From contig SUYO01000008.1 of assembly GCA_015060385.1 (NCBI GenBank), forward strand, positions 1 through 64,000: a stretch of 64,000 nt of DNA, read 5' to 3'. The notes under the pieces are model-generated. The model was given only the letters and a program-made list of their open reading frames with translations. It was not told where the DNA came from and ran no database searches. Source of the stretch: Bacteroidales bacterium. Lineage in GTDB: Bacteria; Bacteroidota; Bacteroidia; Bacteroidales; UBA932. Shown one piece after another: positions 1-7,668 of the stretch. Each line of letters opens with the position of its first letter. Positions within the stretch are counted from its first letter, which is position 1. Made by a program: the position numbers and the translations under genes.

Positions 1-554
1 GTATGGTTGTCATAATTTACCGCCCATACCCATAAAGGAGCTGACTTATCTCTGACGTCAAGTTCATATCTGCAGGATCTGGTCCATTCGCACGTGTCCG
101 GGAAATGGTTGGCTGTAAAAGATGTCGAACACCAGGAGTTCCTTATTGCCCTTACATTCGGTCTTAACGGTATCTGCTGCTCGGCTGTTATCAGGTCGTA
201 TCCAGGGACGCTTACCTCCAGGCGGTATTCATGCTCGTCCACCGCCTCATAATCCAAGGTCCACACCCCGTCCTCGACCTTGACAAAGCGCCCTGCCTCG
301 CTGCCTGCAGTAAGATCATATAGCACGGCATCTGCCTCAGTCACGACCTCATAATCCGTCTTCGACGCACCCTTGGTATACCTCAGATGCAGAGTCTGCA
401 CAGGGTTGTTGCTAATCACGCACTCCACCACAACCACAGGCTTCTCCCCGGCATCCATCACCACCTCCCGCACGCAGGACGCGCACAGCACTGCGGCTAC
501 GCAGATCGCGAAAAACAATATCTGCGGAATGAAAGGGTTGTCTGAATATCTCAT
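1..554 (-). CDS. DUF4249-type lipoprotein, N-terminal part
   Basis: An open frame runs leftward from ATG at 554-552 to the window edge without a stop (about 184 codons), so the C-terminus is missing. The N-terminus has a hydrophobic segment ending in a lipobox-like AVLCASC (Cys27). Next come VVVECVISNNPVQTLHLRYT and an Ig-like stretch with EYRLEVSVPGYD, a pattern I associate with Bacteroidetes DUF4249 proteins, often encoded beside TonB-dependent receptors. It should be an outer-membrane or periplasmic lipoprotein of unknown role. A weak Bacteroides-type promoter (TTTG, about 20 bp, TACATTGG) may lie in the 555-671 gap, which also carries the opposite promoter for the RHS array. The family call is from memory of its pattern; the export signal is clear. 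Confidence 0.7.
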   Translation of the reverse strand, partial: MRYSDNPFIPQILFFAICVAAVLCASCVREVVMDAGEKPVVVVECVISNNPVQTLHLRYTKGASKTDYEVVTEADAVLYDLTAGSEAGRFVKVEDGVWTLDYEAVDEHEYRLEVSVPGYDLITAEQQIPLRPNVRAIRNSWCSTSFTANHFPDTCEWTRSCRYELDVRDKSAPLWVWAVNYDNH

Positions 555-610
555 ATGAGCAATTTTAGTTCGCCCAATGTAATGATTTATTTTGATTTTT
601 GCAAATTTGT

Positions 611-642
611 TTTGGAGAATTCAAAATAATATATTATCTTGG
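611..642 (+). promoter_or_regulatory. Candidate promoter of the RHS array
   Basis: TTTG at 611-614 and TATCTTGG at 635-642 are separated by 20 bp. This fits the Bacteroides layout TTTG / TAnnTTTG with one mismatch. It lies 30 bp upstream of the first RHS fragment and is the only good match in the 117-bp gap. Confidence 0.35.
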
Positions 643-671
643 GCAACAAGAATTACTGACAACCTTTTCAT

Positions 672-1670
672 ATGGGCTGCCCGGGTACATACAAAAATAA
701 CATTAGTGCTTCCGTTTCCCCAATGTTCTACCTTAAGGACCATCTTGGAAGTGTCCGGGCAGTGGTGTCGCAGACGGGTGGCGTGCAGCAGACCAACGAG
801 TATTATCCGTTCGGAGATCTGTTCCCGATCTCCGGGACTGACAATTCCGGCAACAGGTTCAGGTTTACGGGCAAGGAACTCGGTGCAGATACAGGCTTGT
901 ACGACTTCTCCGCAAGGTTCCTGCACCCGAGGTTCGGACGCTTCACCACCCTGGACCCTCTGGCAGAGAAGTATCCTTCAGTAAGTCCTTATGCATATTG
1001 TAAATGTAATCCGGTCAGATATATAGATCCGGATGGAATGGATTGGTATGCTTATTATCATGGAAGACAAGATAGTTATGAAAATATGCTGCCGTACATG
1101 TCATATGCATGGACTGAGGCAAAATCTCAGGAAGAACTTGATGCTCTTGGAATACAAGGCACCTACATGGGCGAAGCTGTGGTTGTATTTGATGGTTATT
1201 ATGACGAGAAGCTGGGAAAGGATGGAACGTTGACAGGCGAAGGTGCCAAACCAGCTGATGTAACTGTTTATGGTCCAAGAGGAGCTGATGATATAGAAAG
1301 TTACATAGGTTTCACCATGAGTTCGGATTTTGAGACATTTGGAGCTATAGATAATGGAGTATATGATGTGTCATTTAAAAGTAATAACCCAGGAAATAAA
1401 ATTCCTAAAACTCATACGGTTAATAAAGGTAAAGAATTGGATTGCTTGAATGGCGTCAATACCAGTTATCCGAACTTTGATGCACATAGCCCAACTCAGA
1501 AAAATGCCATATATGTACATCGAACCAATATAGGGGGATTTGCTGGATATAATAAAGAAAAAAACGTAGCGGTTTCAACTGGTTGTTTGCTTATTGATGA
1601 TAGCGATTGGTTAAGGTATGAGACGCAGATAAATTTCACACCATACAAATTAGTAGTACGTCGCAAATGA
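672..1670 (+). CDS. RHS tip A: 5'-truncated RHS core with L,D-transpeptidase-like tail
   Basis: 332 residues. Residues 19-122 are the end of an RHS repeat-associated core (DHLGSVRAVV, YYPFGDLF, RFTGKELG, ARFLHPRFGRFTTLDP, ending in DPDG). Residues 123-332 are a variable tail. There is no signal peptide, N-terminal shell or delivery domain, so this is a displaced tip and not a full RHS gene, which normally exceeds 1000 residues. The tail has His283 in IYVHRTN and Ser-Thr-Gly-Cys at 302-305. This resembles the His/[ST]xGC active site of YkuD-type L,D-transpeptidases and also the HxGN...GC pattern of DUF5675 proteins. Homologous to tip D (about 6.5-7.7 kb) well into the tail, then diverging. Its stop overlaps the next start (ATGA). 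If made, the tail would probably act on peptidoglycan; that is inference. Confidence 0.7.
   Translation: MGCPGTYKNNISASVSPMFYLKDHLGSVRAVVSQTGGVQQTNEYYPFGDLFPISGTDNSGNRFRFTGKELGADTGLYDFSARFLHPRFGRFTTLDPLAEKYPSVSPYAYCKCNPVRYIDPDGMDWYAYYHGRQDSYENMLPYMSYAWTEAKSQEELDALGIQGTYMGEAVVVFDGYYDEKLGKDGTLTGEGAKPADVTVYGPRGADDIESYIGFTMSSDFETFGAIDNGVYDVSFKSNNPGNKIPKTHTVNKGKELDCLNGVNTSYPNFDAHSPTQKNAIYVHRTNIGGFAGYNKEKNVAVSTGCLLIDDSDWLRYETQINFTPYKLVVRRK
723..970 (+). repeat. RHS core repeat, copy A
   Basis: A 248-bp block matching 3776-4023 (B) and 6742-6989 (D) at the same length, with scattered substitutions. Homology starts abruptly at the ATGTTC codons, marking where this copy was truncated. Confidence 0.8.
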
Positions 1671-2194
1671 AAAGATTTCTATTAATCCTCCTTGTATTAG
1701 TATCATTTCCTACACTAGCCCAGGAATCTATAATCAATGTATTCTTAGGCTCAAGAGATGTTCCTGTCAGCATATATGCTGGACCGGTTGGAAATGAACC
1801 TATTACGCAGATTTGTGAGAGTACCGAAACAGACAGATGGAACTCTATCCTTATAAAAGGCAAATCTGCACATAGATTTAATGTAGACATCTATACTCAA
1901 GAAGACAAATATATACCGGATGTCTGGATAGACAGGTCAGAATGTGCAGTTTATGCTAACTTCTGGTATGATTGGGATAAATGGTGTCTATATGATTCTC
2001 CTGACATAGGCTATCCTTGTGCTTCATTCGATACAGCTAATCTTGAATATGATGTTAGTTTTTTGTATATACTTGATTATGTTGTCATAAACAGTTATAC
2101 GACATGGTTCAATGTCGGATTTATGTATAAGGGTAAATATTATGAAGGCTGGACAAAGGATGTTTGTCGGGATATCAATCATTCATGTCACTAA
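1667..2194 (+). CDS. Putative immunity protein A1, exported, tandem SH3-like
   Basis: 175 residues. The start ATG overlaps the stop of tip A (ATGA), so the two are probably translated together. The N-terminus is a clean Sec signal (MKRFLLILLVLVSFPTLAQ), placing the product in the periplasm. Two similar halves can be seen: the first ends in VWIDRSECAVYAN, the second in YYEGWTKDVCRDINHSCH. The same spacing of 'W-[IV]-D-[KR]-x-x-C' and a terminal 'GW...C...SC' recurs in the proteins at 2218-2760 and 7665-8141. This matches bacterial SH3-like folds in outline. Position and overlap argue for the cognate immunity protein of tip A. No domain name is certain. Confidence 0.65.
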   Translation: MKRFLLILLVLVSFPTLAQESIINVFLGSRDVPVSIYAGPVGNEPITQICESTETDRWNSILIKGKSAHRFNVDIYTQEDKYIPDVWIDRSECAVYANFWYDWDKWCLYDSPDIGYPCASFDTANLEYDVSFLYILDYVVINSYTTWFNVGFMYKGKYYEGWTKDVCRDINHSCH

Positions 2195-2217
2195 TGTCAG
2201 AAATAAATCAGAGATTT

Positions 2218-2760
2218 ATGAGGTACTATATTACACTTTTGCTTTTGCTGATTTCCACAGCACTACGTGCGCAATTTCTGGTTCTGAATTACGAAGAAGA
2301 CATAATTGTATATCCTTCGGACTCAACGGATGTCATATTGGCAATCTTGCCTCATATATTTGTAAATGATGATGACAACGACTATAGTTGGACTGCAAAG
2401 GTTCTCAGTGTTGGCGAGCATCGGTTTAAATTAAAGATTGACCTTGACGATAGTTTGGAACCGATGGGCGACCCGATAATCGGCTGGGTTGATAAAAAAC
2501 AATGCGGAGTTTTTTTGAGAAACAATAGATATGAGGGGCGAATAGCAATAATGGATATCTACATGTCTAAGTCTCTTGATGGGGACTTTATACCGTTTGA
2601 TGTTGATGCTATTAACTTCCAATGGGTAAGTGTTACGGATTTATATTATCACTCCTACCATTATGGCTATATCTACAAAGTGCATTTCTGGTACAAGGAT
2701 GTTCTGTATTCAGGCTGGGCGCCAAGATCTTGCCCCAACATTTATAACTCATGCAATTAA
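2218..2760 (+). CDS. Putative immunity protein A2, second paralogue
   Basis: 180 residues from ATG 2218, chosen because it begins an export signal (MRYYITLLLLLISTALRAQ); a longer frame would need a TTG start and would bury it. The body is paralogous to the preceding protein: GWVDKKQCGVFLRN ends the first half and YSGWAPRSCPNIYNSC the second. It starts 23 bp after A1 and 22 bp before tip B, with no toxin of its own. It may be an orphan immunity gene left from a lost tip, or it may guard against a variant. AT-rich relative to the RHS cores on both sides, as expected for transferred cargo. Confidence 0.6.
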   Translation: MRYYITLLLLLISTALRAQFLVLNYEEDIIVYPSDSTDVILAILPHIFVNDDDNDYSWTAKVLSVGEHRFKLKIDLDDSLEPMGDPIIGWVDKKQCGVFLRNNRYEGRIAIMDIYMSKSLDGDFIPFDVDAINFQWVSVTDLYYHSYHYGYIYKVHFWYKDVLYSGWAPRSCPNIYNSCN

Positions 2761-2782
2761 CACGTCTGTTTAACGTATATAA

Positions 2783-4630
2783 ATGATTAACATATCACCA
2801 TATATACCTTCTTATACGGCATCCTACCTCTGGAGCGTTGCCTACTACGATGATCGTGGGAGACCGGTCCAGACGAGGGAACTGATGCATATCGGTGGAG
2901 TAAGGAAAGAATACTACGGATACGATTTTACGGGTAATGTAACCAAAAGAAAGACCGTACAGACACCTACAGTAGGAGGAACCGTTACAGTAATCCAGAC
3001 GTTTACCTACGATGCTATGGGTCGTCCATTGAAGACTACACATCAGGTAGGAACCGGAGCTAATGTAGTAGTTTCCGATAAGACATATGATGAGGTCGGA
3101 AGGCTTGACGGCGACCTTCGAACCGGTCTTGCCCTGCTTAAGGAGGAAAGACATTATAATCTTCGATCATGGCTGACACATATCTCAGGACCACGATTCA
3201 TAGAACTTCTCCAGTATGAGAATTCTTCCGTTCCTCAGTGGGGAGGTAATATCTCCGCCATGGGATGGGGCAATAATTCTACATCAGTACAGAAGAGCTA
3301 TCAGTATAGATATGACTCTTTGTCCAGACTTGTGTCAGCGACATGCTCCGGAGCTCAGCCAGCCTCTTCTTGTTCAGAGTCATTCGCCTACGATGAGAAC
3401 GGCAATATGATCGCGCATATACGAGGCGGTCAAACCACGCCTTATAGTCTGTCAGGAAACCGCTTGATGAGCATCATGAATCATGAGAATGAGTACGACG
3501 CCAAGGGACGTATGATTCATATGAGCTACAGTCCGGATGTAGGAACGGATTACAACATCCTCGACCTCCCTCAGAGGCATATCGTTGGAGGAGGAACCAC
3601 AGTAGTGGACTACAAGTATGCTGCTGACGGGCGCAAGCTTCAGGAGAACGTAGCTTCGGGTTCTCTGCTCTCGCGCAGGGATTATGTAGGTGATTTCATC
3701 TACGAGACCGGTGTCCTGAAGAGGATTATGTTTGAAGGAGGGTATGTATATATAAACGGAAGCAGTCGTACCTATATGTTCTTCCTTAGGGACCATCTGG
3801 GAAGCGTCCGGGCGGTTGTGGCGCAGACGGGTGCCGTGCAGCAGGTCAACGAGTATTATCCGTTCGGAGATCTGTTCCCGATCTCCGGGACTGACAATTC
3901 CGGCAACAGGTTCAGGTTTACGGGCAAGGAACTCGGAGATGAGACAGGCTTGTACGACTTCTCCGCGAGGTTCCTGCACCCGAGGTTCGGACGCTTCACC
4001 ACCCTGGACCCTCTGGCAGAGAAATCCTATGAGAGATCACCTTACATTTATTGTTCTTCAAATCCAATAAACAGAATTGATTCAGATGGCTTGTGGGATA
4101 TAAAGATTAGTGCTCATGAGAATCGCGGTCAGTATCCATACGCAGAAATGACGGTAAGTGATAGGCATGGGAGAACTATTTACAAAACAATAGTAAAGGT
4201 ATCAGGAACTCATAGAATGCGTAGTGCTGAGAATGGAGATACCCCTGTAGGAGAATACCGTATTTTAGAGTGGCGAAAGACAGGAAATAATCGATACAAT
4301 ATATCATCATTTGGACCTAATGACTTGTTGGCCCTTGAATACATCGGAGAAGAAGGTAAAGGCAGATATGGATTACATGTTCATGGTGGAGGAAGACAGG
4401 AAAATTCTCTGATGGGAACATTTGGATGCATACGAATCAATAATGATGACATTGCAGAGCTTAAGCAAATAACAGATAAATTAGAAGAAAGTGACTCTTT
4501 AGAATCCAAAGGTTCATTAACTGTATACAATGATTTAGAGACCCCATTAAAATATGATGATCGTATAACATTAAAAGATGATTGGGAGCGATACCTAGGA
4601 GAACTTCCACCGGCTTATGTAACACAATGA
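2783..4630 (+). CDS. RHS tip B: longest RHS fragment, YkuD-like L,D-transpeptidase tail
   Basis: 615 residues. It begins inside the RHS shell (SVAYYDDRGRPVQT, YD/GR repeats such as FTYDAMGRPLKTT and FAYDENGNMI) and lacks a signal or N-terminal domain, so it too is truncated, but it keeps the most core sequence. The core ends near residue 436 (RIDSDG). The tail, 437-615, reads as a YkuD domain: GDTPVGEYRIL near 485-494, then GLHVHGG with His532 and His534, and GTFGCIRINNDDI with Cys549. The family usually has [ST]HGC or SKGC at this site; here it is TFGC. The closest known analogue is Tlde1, a T6SS L,D-transpeptidase effector of Salmonella that alters peptidoglycan. Followed after 4 bp by its putative immunity gene. 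Confidence 0.75.
   Translation: MINISPYIPSYTASYLWSVAYYDDRGRPVQTRELMHIGGVRKEYYGYDFTGNVTKRKTVQTPTVGGTVTVIQTFTYDAMGRPLKTTHQVGTGANVVVSDKTYDEVGRLDGDLRTGLALLKEERHYNLRSWLTHISGPRFIELLQYENSSVPQWGGNISAMGWGNNSTSVQKSYQYRYDSLSRLVSATCSGAQPASSCSESFAYDENGNMIAHIRGGQTTPYSLSGNRLMSIMNHENEYDAKGRMIHMSYSPDVGTDYNILDLPQRHIVGGGTTVVDYKYAADGRKLQENVASGSLLSRRDYVGDFIYETGVLKRIMFEGGYVYINGSSRTYMFFLRDHLGSVRAVVAQTGAVQQVNEYYPFGDLFPISGTDNSGNRFRFTGKELGDETGLYDFSARFLHPRFGRFTTLDPLAEKSYERSPYIYCSSNPINRIDSDGLWDIKISAHENRGQYPYAEMTVSDRHGRTIYKTIVKVSGTHRMRSAENGDTPVGEYRILEWRKTGNNRYNISSFGPNDLLALEYIGEEGKGRYGLHVHGGGRQENSLMGTFGCIRINNDDIAELKQITDKLEESDSLESKGSLTVYNDLETPLKYDDRITLKDDWERYLGELPPAYVTQ
3617..4023 (+). repeat. RHS core repeat, copy B
   Basis: 407 bp aligned without gaps to 6583-6989 (D), with about ten differences by eye. 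Copy A covers only the last 248 bp and copy C the last 122 bp. It ends exactly where the variable tail begins. Confidence 0.85.
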
Positions 4631-4634
4631 TATC

Positions 4635-5156
4635 ATGTTGAACATTCTTTTTATTCTACTTTTAATATTCATGAACATTGCGAATAATGTTCATGAACCA
4701 GGCATACATTATTCTAAAATTAGAATAATGATGGATTCAATTCGCGTAAATACCACAGATTCGATACGCGTTGAAACCATACATTTCAATTTCGATGATA
4801 TGTATATGAAAGATTCTTCTTCAGGGAAGGATTATGCATATTTGTTCTGTTATCTTGTCAAGCACAATCTTGAAGAATTTGATGAACCGATTGCTGCCAA
4901 TCTGTATGATATGTTTGATCGATTCCCTGATAAGCACTTGGAATTCATCGCCTATCTATCTCAGTTGCCGAAGCATGAGATAAAGTCTATTAAAATCAGG
5001 CTTATGTATTATTTGGCTCGTGAATTATTAGTTCGGCTTGATTTGGATAGAAGCCCAATGCCAGATTTTAAAGATTTTATAGCTAAATATCCATTTTTAG
5101 ATGAACCCTACATAGAGGAATTATATGATGTAAATGAATTAAATCCATACAATTAA
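4635..5156 (+). CDS. Putative immunity protein B
   Basis: 173 residues, starting 4 bp after the stop of tip B. The first 17 residues (MLNILFILLLIFMNIAN) form a hydrophobic export or anchor segment without a lipobox. The rest is acidic and largely helical in appearance (YLFCYLVKHNLEEFDEPIA, HLEFIAYLSQLPKHEIK) and does not resemble the SH3-like proteins of cassettes A and D. That fits the different tail of tip B. I do not recognise a family; the role is inferred from adjacency and periplasmic targeting. Confidence 0.55.
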   Translation: MLNILFILLLIFMNIANNVHEPGIHYSKIRIMMDSIRVNTTDSIRVETIHFNFDDMYMKDSSSGKDYAYLFCYLVKHNLEEFDEPIAANLYDMFDRFPDKHLEFIAYLSQLPKHEIKSIKIRLMYYLARELLVRLDLDRSPMPDFKDFIAKYPFLDEPYIEELYDVNELNPYN

Positions 5157-5175
5157 TATAGTGAAATAAGCATAT

Positions 5176-5946
5176 ATGAGAATTAAAGTCGGTTTGACTT
5201 TGGGCAACAGGTTCAGGTTCACAGGCAAGGAACTCGGTGCAGAGACAGGTCTGTACGACTTCTCCGCGAGGTTCCTGCATCCGAGGTTCGGACGCTTCAC
5301 CACCCTTGATCCTCTGGCAGAGAAGTATCCAGGCATCAGCCCGTACGCCTACTGCAAGGGGAATCCTGTGAACTTCGTTGATCCGGATGGAAGGAAGATA
5401 GTTTTTGCAAATGATGTAACGGATGTATTTAAGGCTCAATTTAATGCCGTATTACAATTTATGCAATCACGAGGGACTGCCGGAGATCTTGCGAAACTCG
5501 AAGCATCTAATACCATATATTATATAAGCGCTCCTAATAAGAAGTATAACAATAGGTTTGTTCCGACATTGAATACTATTTTCTGGAATCCGAATGAAAT
5601 CAGAATAACTGACGAGTATATAAATATGTCTCCAGCGACAATATTGGCACACGAAGCTGCCCATGCATCTGAATATGATAGAGTCATGAACTCAGGAAGT
5701 TCACAAGAGAAGGCTCGTCTTGATGCAATGAAAACGTCAGGGTCTGATCCGGATTATGACACACTTGAAGAAAGAAGGGTCATAACAGGTCCGGAACAGG
5801 TAGCCGCGAGAAAGCATGGCGAAATCAGAGAGGATCAAGTTACGAGAAAGAATCATAAGATCCTGAAGAGACCTATAAGTATTCCTTATGAGATGACTCC
5901 TGAAGAATTATCGAAATCATTATTTGAACACAACAACTTATTTTAA
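5176..5946 (+). CDS. RHS tip C: short core with HExxH metallopeptidase-like tail
   Basis: 256 residues. Only the last part of the RHS core remains (residues 10-72, GNRFRFTGKELGAETG to FVDPDG), the shortest core of the four. The tail has a zinc-protease signature, TILAHEAAHASEYD, with His159, Glu160 and His163, and a downstream acidic cluster (LEERRVITGPEQ, near 197-208) that could supply the third ligand. The layout recalls M91/NleD-like and other HExxH effector domains found at RHS C-termini. Target unknown; the paired lipoprotein suggests action in the periplasm. The ten residues before the core are non-homologous, showing that the reading frame was captured by chance at the break. Confidence 0.65.
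   Translation: MRIKVGLTLGNRFRFTGKELGAETGLYDFSARFLHPRFGRFTTLDPLAEKYPGISPYAYCKGNPVNFVDPDGRKIVFANDVTDVFKAQFNAVLQFMQSRGTAGDLAKLEASNTIYYISAPNKKYNNRFVPTLNTIFWNPNEIRITDEYINMSPATILAHEAAHASEYDRVMNSGSSQEKARLDAMKTSGSDPDYDTLEERRVITGPEQVAARKHGEIREDQVTRKNHKILKRPISIPYEMTPEELSKSLFEHNNLF
5203..5324 (+). repeat. RHS core repeat, copy C
   Basis: 122 bp matching 3902-4023 (B) and 6868-6989 (D). Homology begins abruptly at GGCAACAGG, a different breakpoint from copies A, B and D. Confidence 0.8.
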
Positions 5947-5951
5947 AAATC

Positions 5952-6560
5952 ATGAATAAAACAATACAATATTTCCTGTTTGCCCTGATTATTTTAAGCA
6001 TAACAAATTGTTCATCTAACAGCAATAGAAATGCTGAACATGCAGAGAAACCAAGCAAATATAAGTATGCAATCATTCGATATGACATAAATAATGTAGC
6101 ATCTTGGTCTGCTGATAATATAGGTGTTCTTGCACCAGAGGAATTTAGACCCTTAAATTATGGAAAAATGCGCGAAATAACAACTTCAGACCCCGTGTTT
6201 ATCAGTAATTTAGAGGAAAGTATTAACAAGAGACATTTTAAGCTTAAAGGTAATGATAATTTTGGCTACGTGTGGATGATGGTTAGGCTGTATGGATATA
6301 AAAGTGAAATCATTGACACCTTGGCGATTTCCGATGAATACGGATGGTTCAATCATGATGTTTTCAGAGATAGTGAATTAGTTAAGATCGTTGGAAATAA
6401 AATCTTTGAGCATGATACTGAATGGAAAAGAGAAGTGATTGAAGAAAGATTCTATGTAAATGGTAAATGGCGGACTTATAGTGATGTGTTTTGGGATATT
6501 CTGACCGGTAAATTTACTAAGGTCGCAAATATTGAAATGTCTAACCCACAAAATGATTAA
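5952..6560 (+). CDS. Putative immunity protein C, lipoprotein
   Basis: 202 residues, 5 bp after tip C. The N-terminus ends in a lipobox (LSITNC, Cys20), so it should be anchored to a membrane facing the periplasm. The body (YAIIRYDINNVASWSADNIG, FNHDVFRDSELVKIVG) matches no family I recognise. It differs from the immunity candidates of the other cassettes, in line with the different toxin domain. Its last codons overlap the start of tip D by 8 bp, so tip D probably depends on upstream translation. Confidence 0.55.
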   Translation: MNKTIQYFLFALIILSITNCSSNSNRNAEHAEKPSKYKYAIIRYDINNVASWSADNIGVLAPEEFRPLNYGKMREITTSDPVFISNLEESINKRHFKLKGNDNFGYVWMMVRLYGYKSEIIDTLAISDEYGWFNHDVFRDSELVKIVGNKIFEHDTEWKREVIEERFYVNGKWRTYSDVFWDILTGKFTKVANIEMSNPQND

Positions 6561-7668
6561 AAGAAGGAACACCCATATATTCTATGCTGCTGACGGGCGC
6601 AAGCTTCAGGAGAACGTAGCTTCGGGTTCTCTGCTCTCGCGCAGGGATTATGTAGGTGATTTCATCTACGAGACCGGTGTCCTGAAGAGGATTATGTTTG
6701 AAGGAGGGTATGTATATATAAACGGAAGCAGTCGTACCTATATGTTCTTCCTTAAGGACCATCTGGGGAGCGTCCGGGCGGTTGTGGCGCAGACGGGTGC
6801 CGTGCAGCAGACCAACGAGTATTATCCGTTCGGAGATCTGTTCCCGATCTCCGGAACTGACAATTCCGGCAACAGGTTCAGGTTCACAGGCAAGGAACTC
6901 GGAGATGAGACAGGCTTGTACGACTTCTCTGCAAGGTTCCTGCATCCGAGGTTCGGACGCTTCACCACCCTGGACCCTCTGGCAGAGAAGTATCCTTCAG
7001 TAAGTCCTTATGCATATTGTAACTGTAATCCGGTCAGATATATAGACCCAGACGGAATGGATTGGTATGCTTATTATCATGGAAGACAAGATCGTTATGA
7101 AAACATGTTGCCACATATGTCATATGCATGGACAGATGCCAGATCACAGGATGAACTTGATGCCTTGGGAATCCAGGGTACCTATCTTGGGGAAGCGGTC
7201 GTTGTCTTTGACGGATTCTATGATGAGAAGTTGGGTTCAGACGGAACATTGACCGGGGAGGGAGCCAAGCCAGCGAATGTGACGATATACGGTATCAATG
7301 GAAGTGATGATGTATCTCATTATTATGGACTTACTGTATCATCTGATCCTGATAAATACTCAATGCTACAAAATGGAGAGTATAGAGTATTTCACCAGCA
7401 GATGGAAACAAGTGTTTATGGAAGAGGCTCGTTAACATATAGAATTTCTGATTTGGAAGGAAATCTTGACCTCTCGCCTGCTGGAGATATAAACAAATTT
7501 AATGGCACGTCTGTCATGACAGAGATTTTCCTTCATAGAACTGATTCTGATGGTAGGGCGACTCGTTCCTCTGTCGGATGCTTAGTAATTGATGGACGAT
7601 CATGGAAGGATGTGGAAAGACAGTTAGGGACGGCCTCAAATATTTATCTAAAGTTAATGAGACAATGA
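6553..7668 (+). CDS. RHS tip D: RHS core with L,D-transpeptidase-like tail
   Basis: 371 residues from ATG 6553; a longer frame needs a TTG. Ten unrelated residues precede the point where core homology to tip B begins (YAADGRKLQ). The core ends at DPDG (168). The first part of the tail (MDWYAYYHGRQD to about GAKPANVTIYG) is nearly identical to tip A; then the two diverge, and they converge again at the active-site pattern: IFLHRTDSDG (His328) and SSVGCLVIDG (Cys343). Tip A has STGC and tip D SVGC, so the usual His of [ST]HGC is absent in both. Its stop overlaps the next start (ATGA), as in cassette A. Confidence 0.7.
   Translation: MIKRRNTHIFYAADGRKLQENVASGSLLSRRDYVGDFIYETGVLKRIMFEGGYVYINGSSRTYMFFLKDHLGSVRAVVAQTGAVQQTNEYYPFGDLFPISGTDNSGNRFRFTGKELGDETGLYDFSARFLHPRFGRFTTLDPLAEKYPSVSPYAYCNCNPVRYIDPDGMDWYAYYHGRQDRYENMLPHMSYAWTDARSQDELDALGIQGTYLGEAVVVFDGFYDEKLGSDGTLTGEGAKPANVTIYGINGSDDVSHYYGLTVSSDPDKYSMLQNGEYRVFHQQMETSVYGRGSLTYRISDLEGNLDLSPAGDINKFNGTSVMTEIFLHRTDSDGRATRSSVGCLVIDGRSWKDVERQLGTASNIYLKLMRQ
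6583..6989 (+). repeat. RHS core repeat, copy D
   Basis: 407 bp nearly identical to 3617-4023, same length and no gaps. Such a block in direct orientation 3 kb apart is a ready substrate for recombination that would delete or swap the cassettes between. Confidence 0.85.

Noticed and set aside
2164..2217. Longer N-terminus for immunity protein A2
   Set aside because: It needs a TTG start inside the previous gene and would bury the signal peptide; ATG 2218 is better.
3452..3979. Antisense frame repeated at each RHS core (also near 621-926, 5083-5439 and 6541-6945)
   Set aside because: It recurs only because the core repeats recur; the sense frame encodes the well-known RHS motifs.
6532..6552. 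TTG start for RHS tip D
   Set aside because: An ATG 21 bases on gives the same protein and a typical short overlap with the upstream gene.
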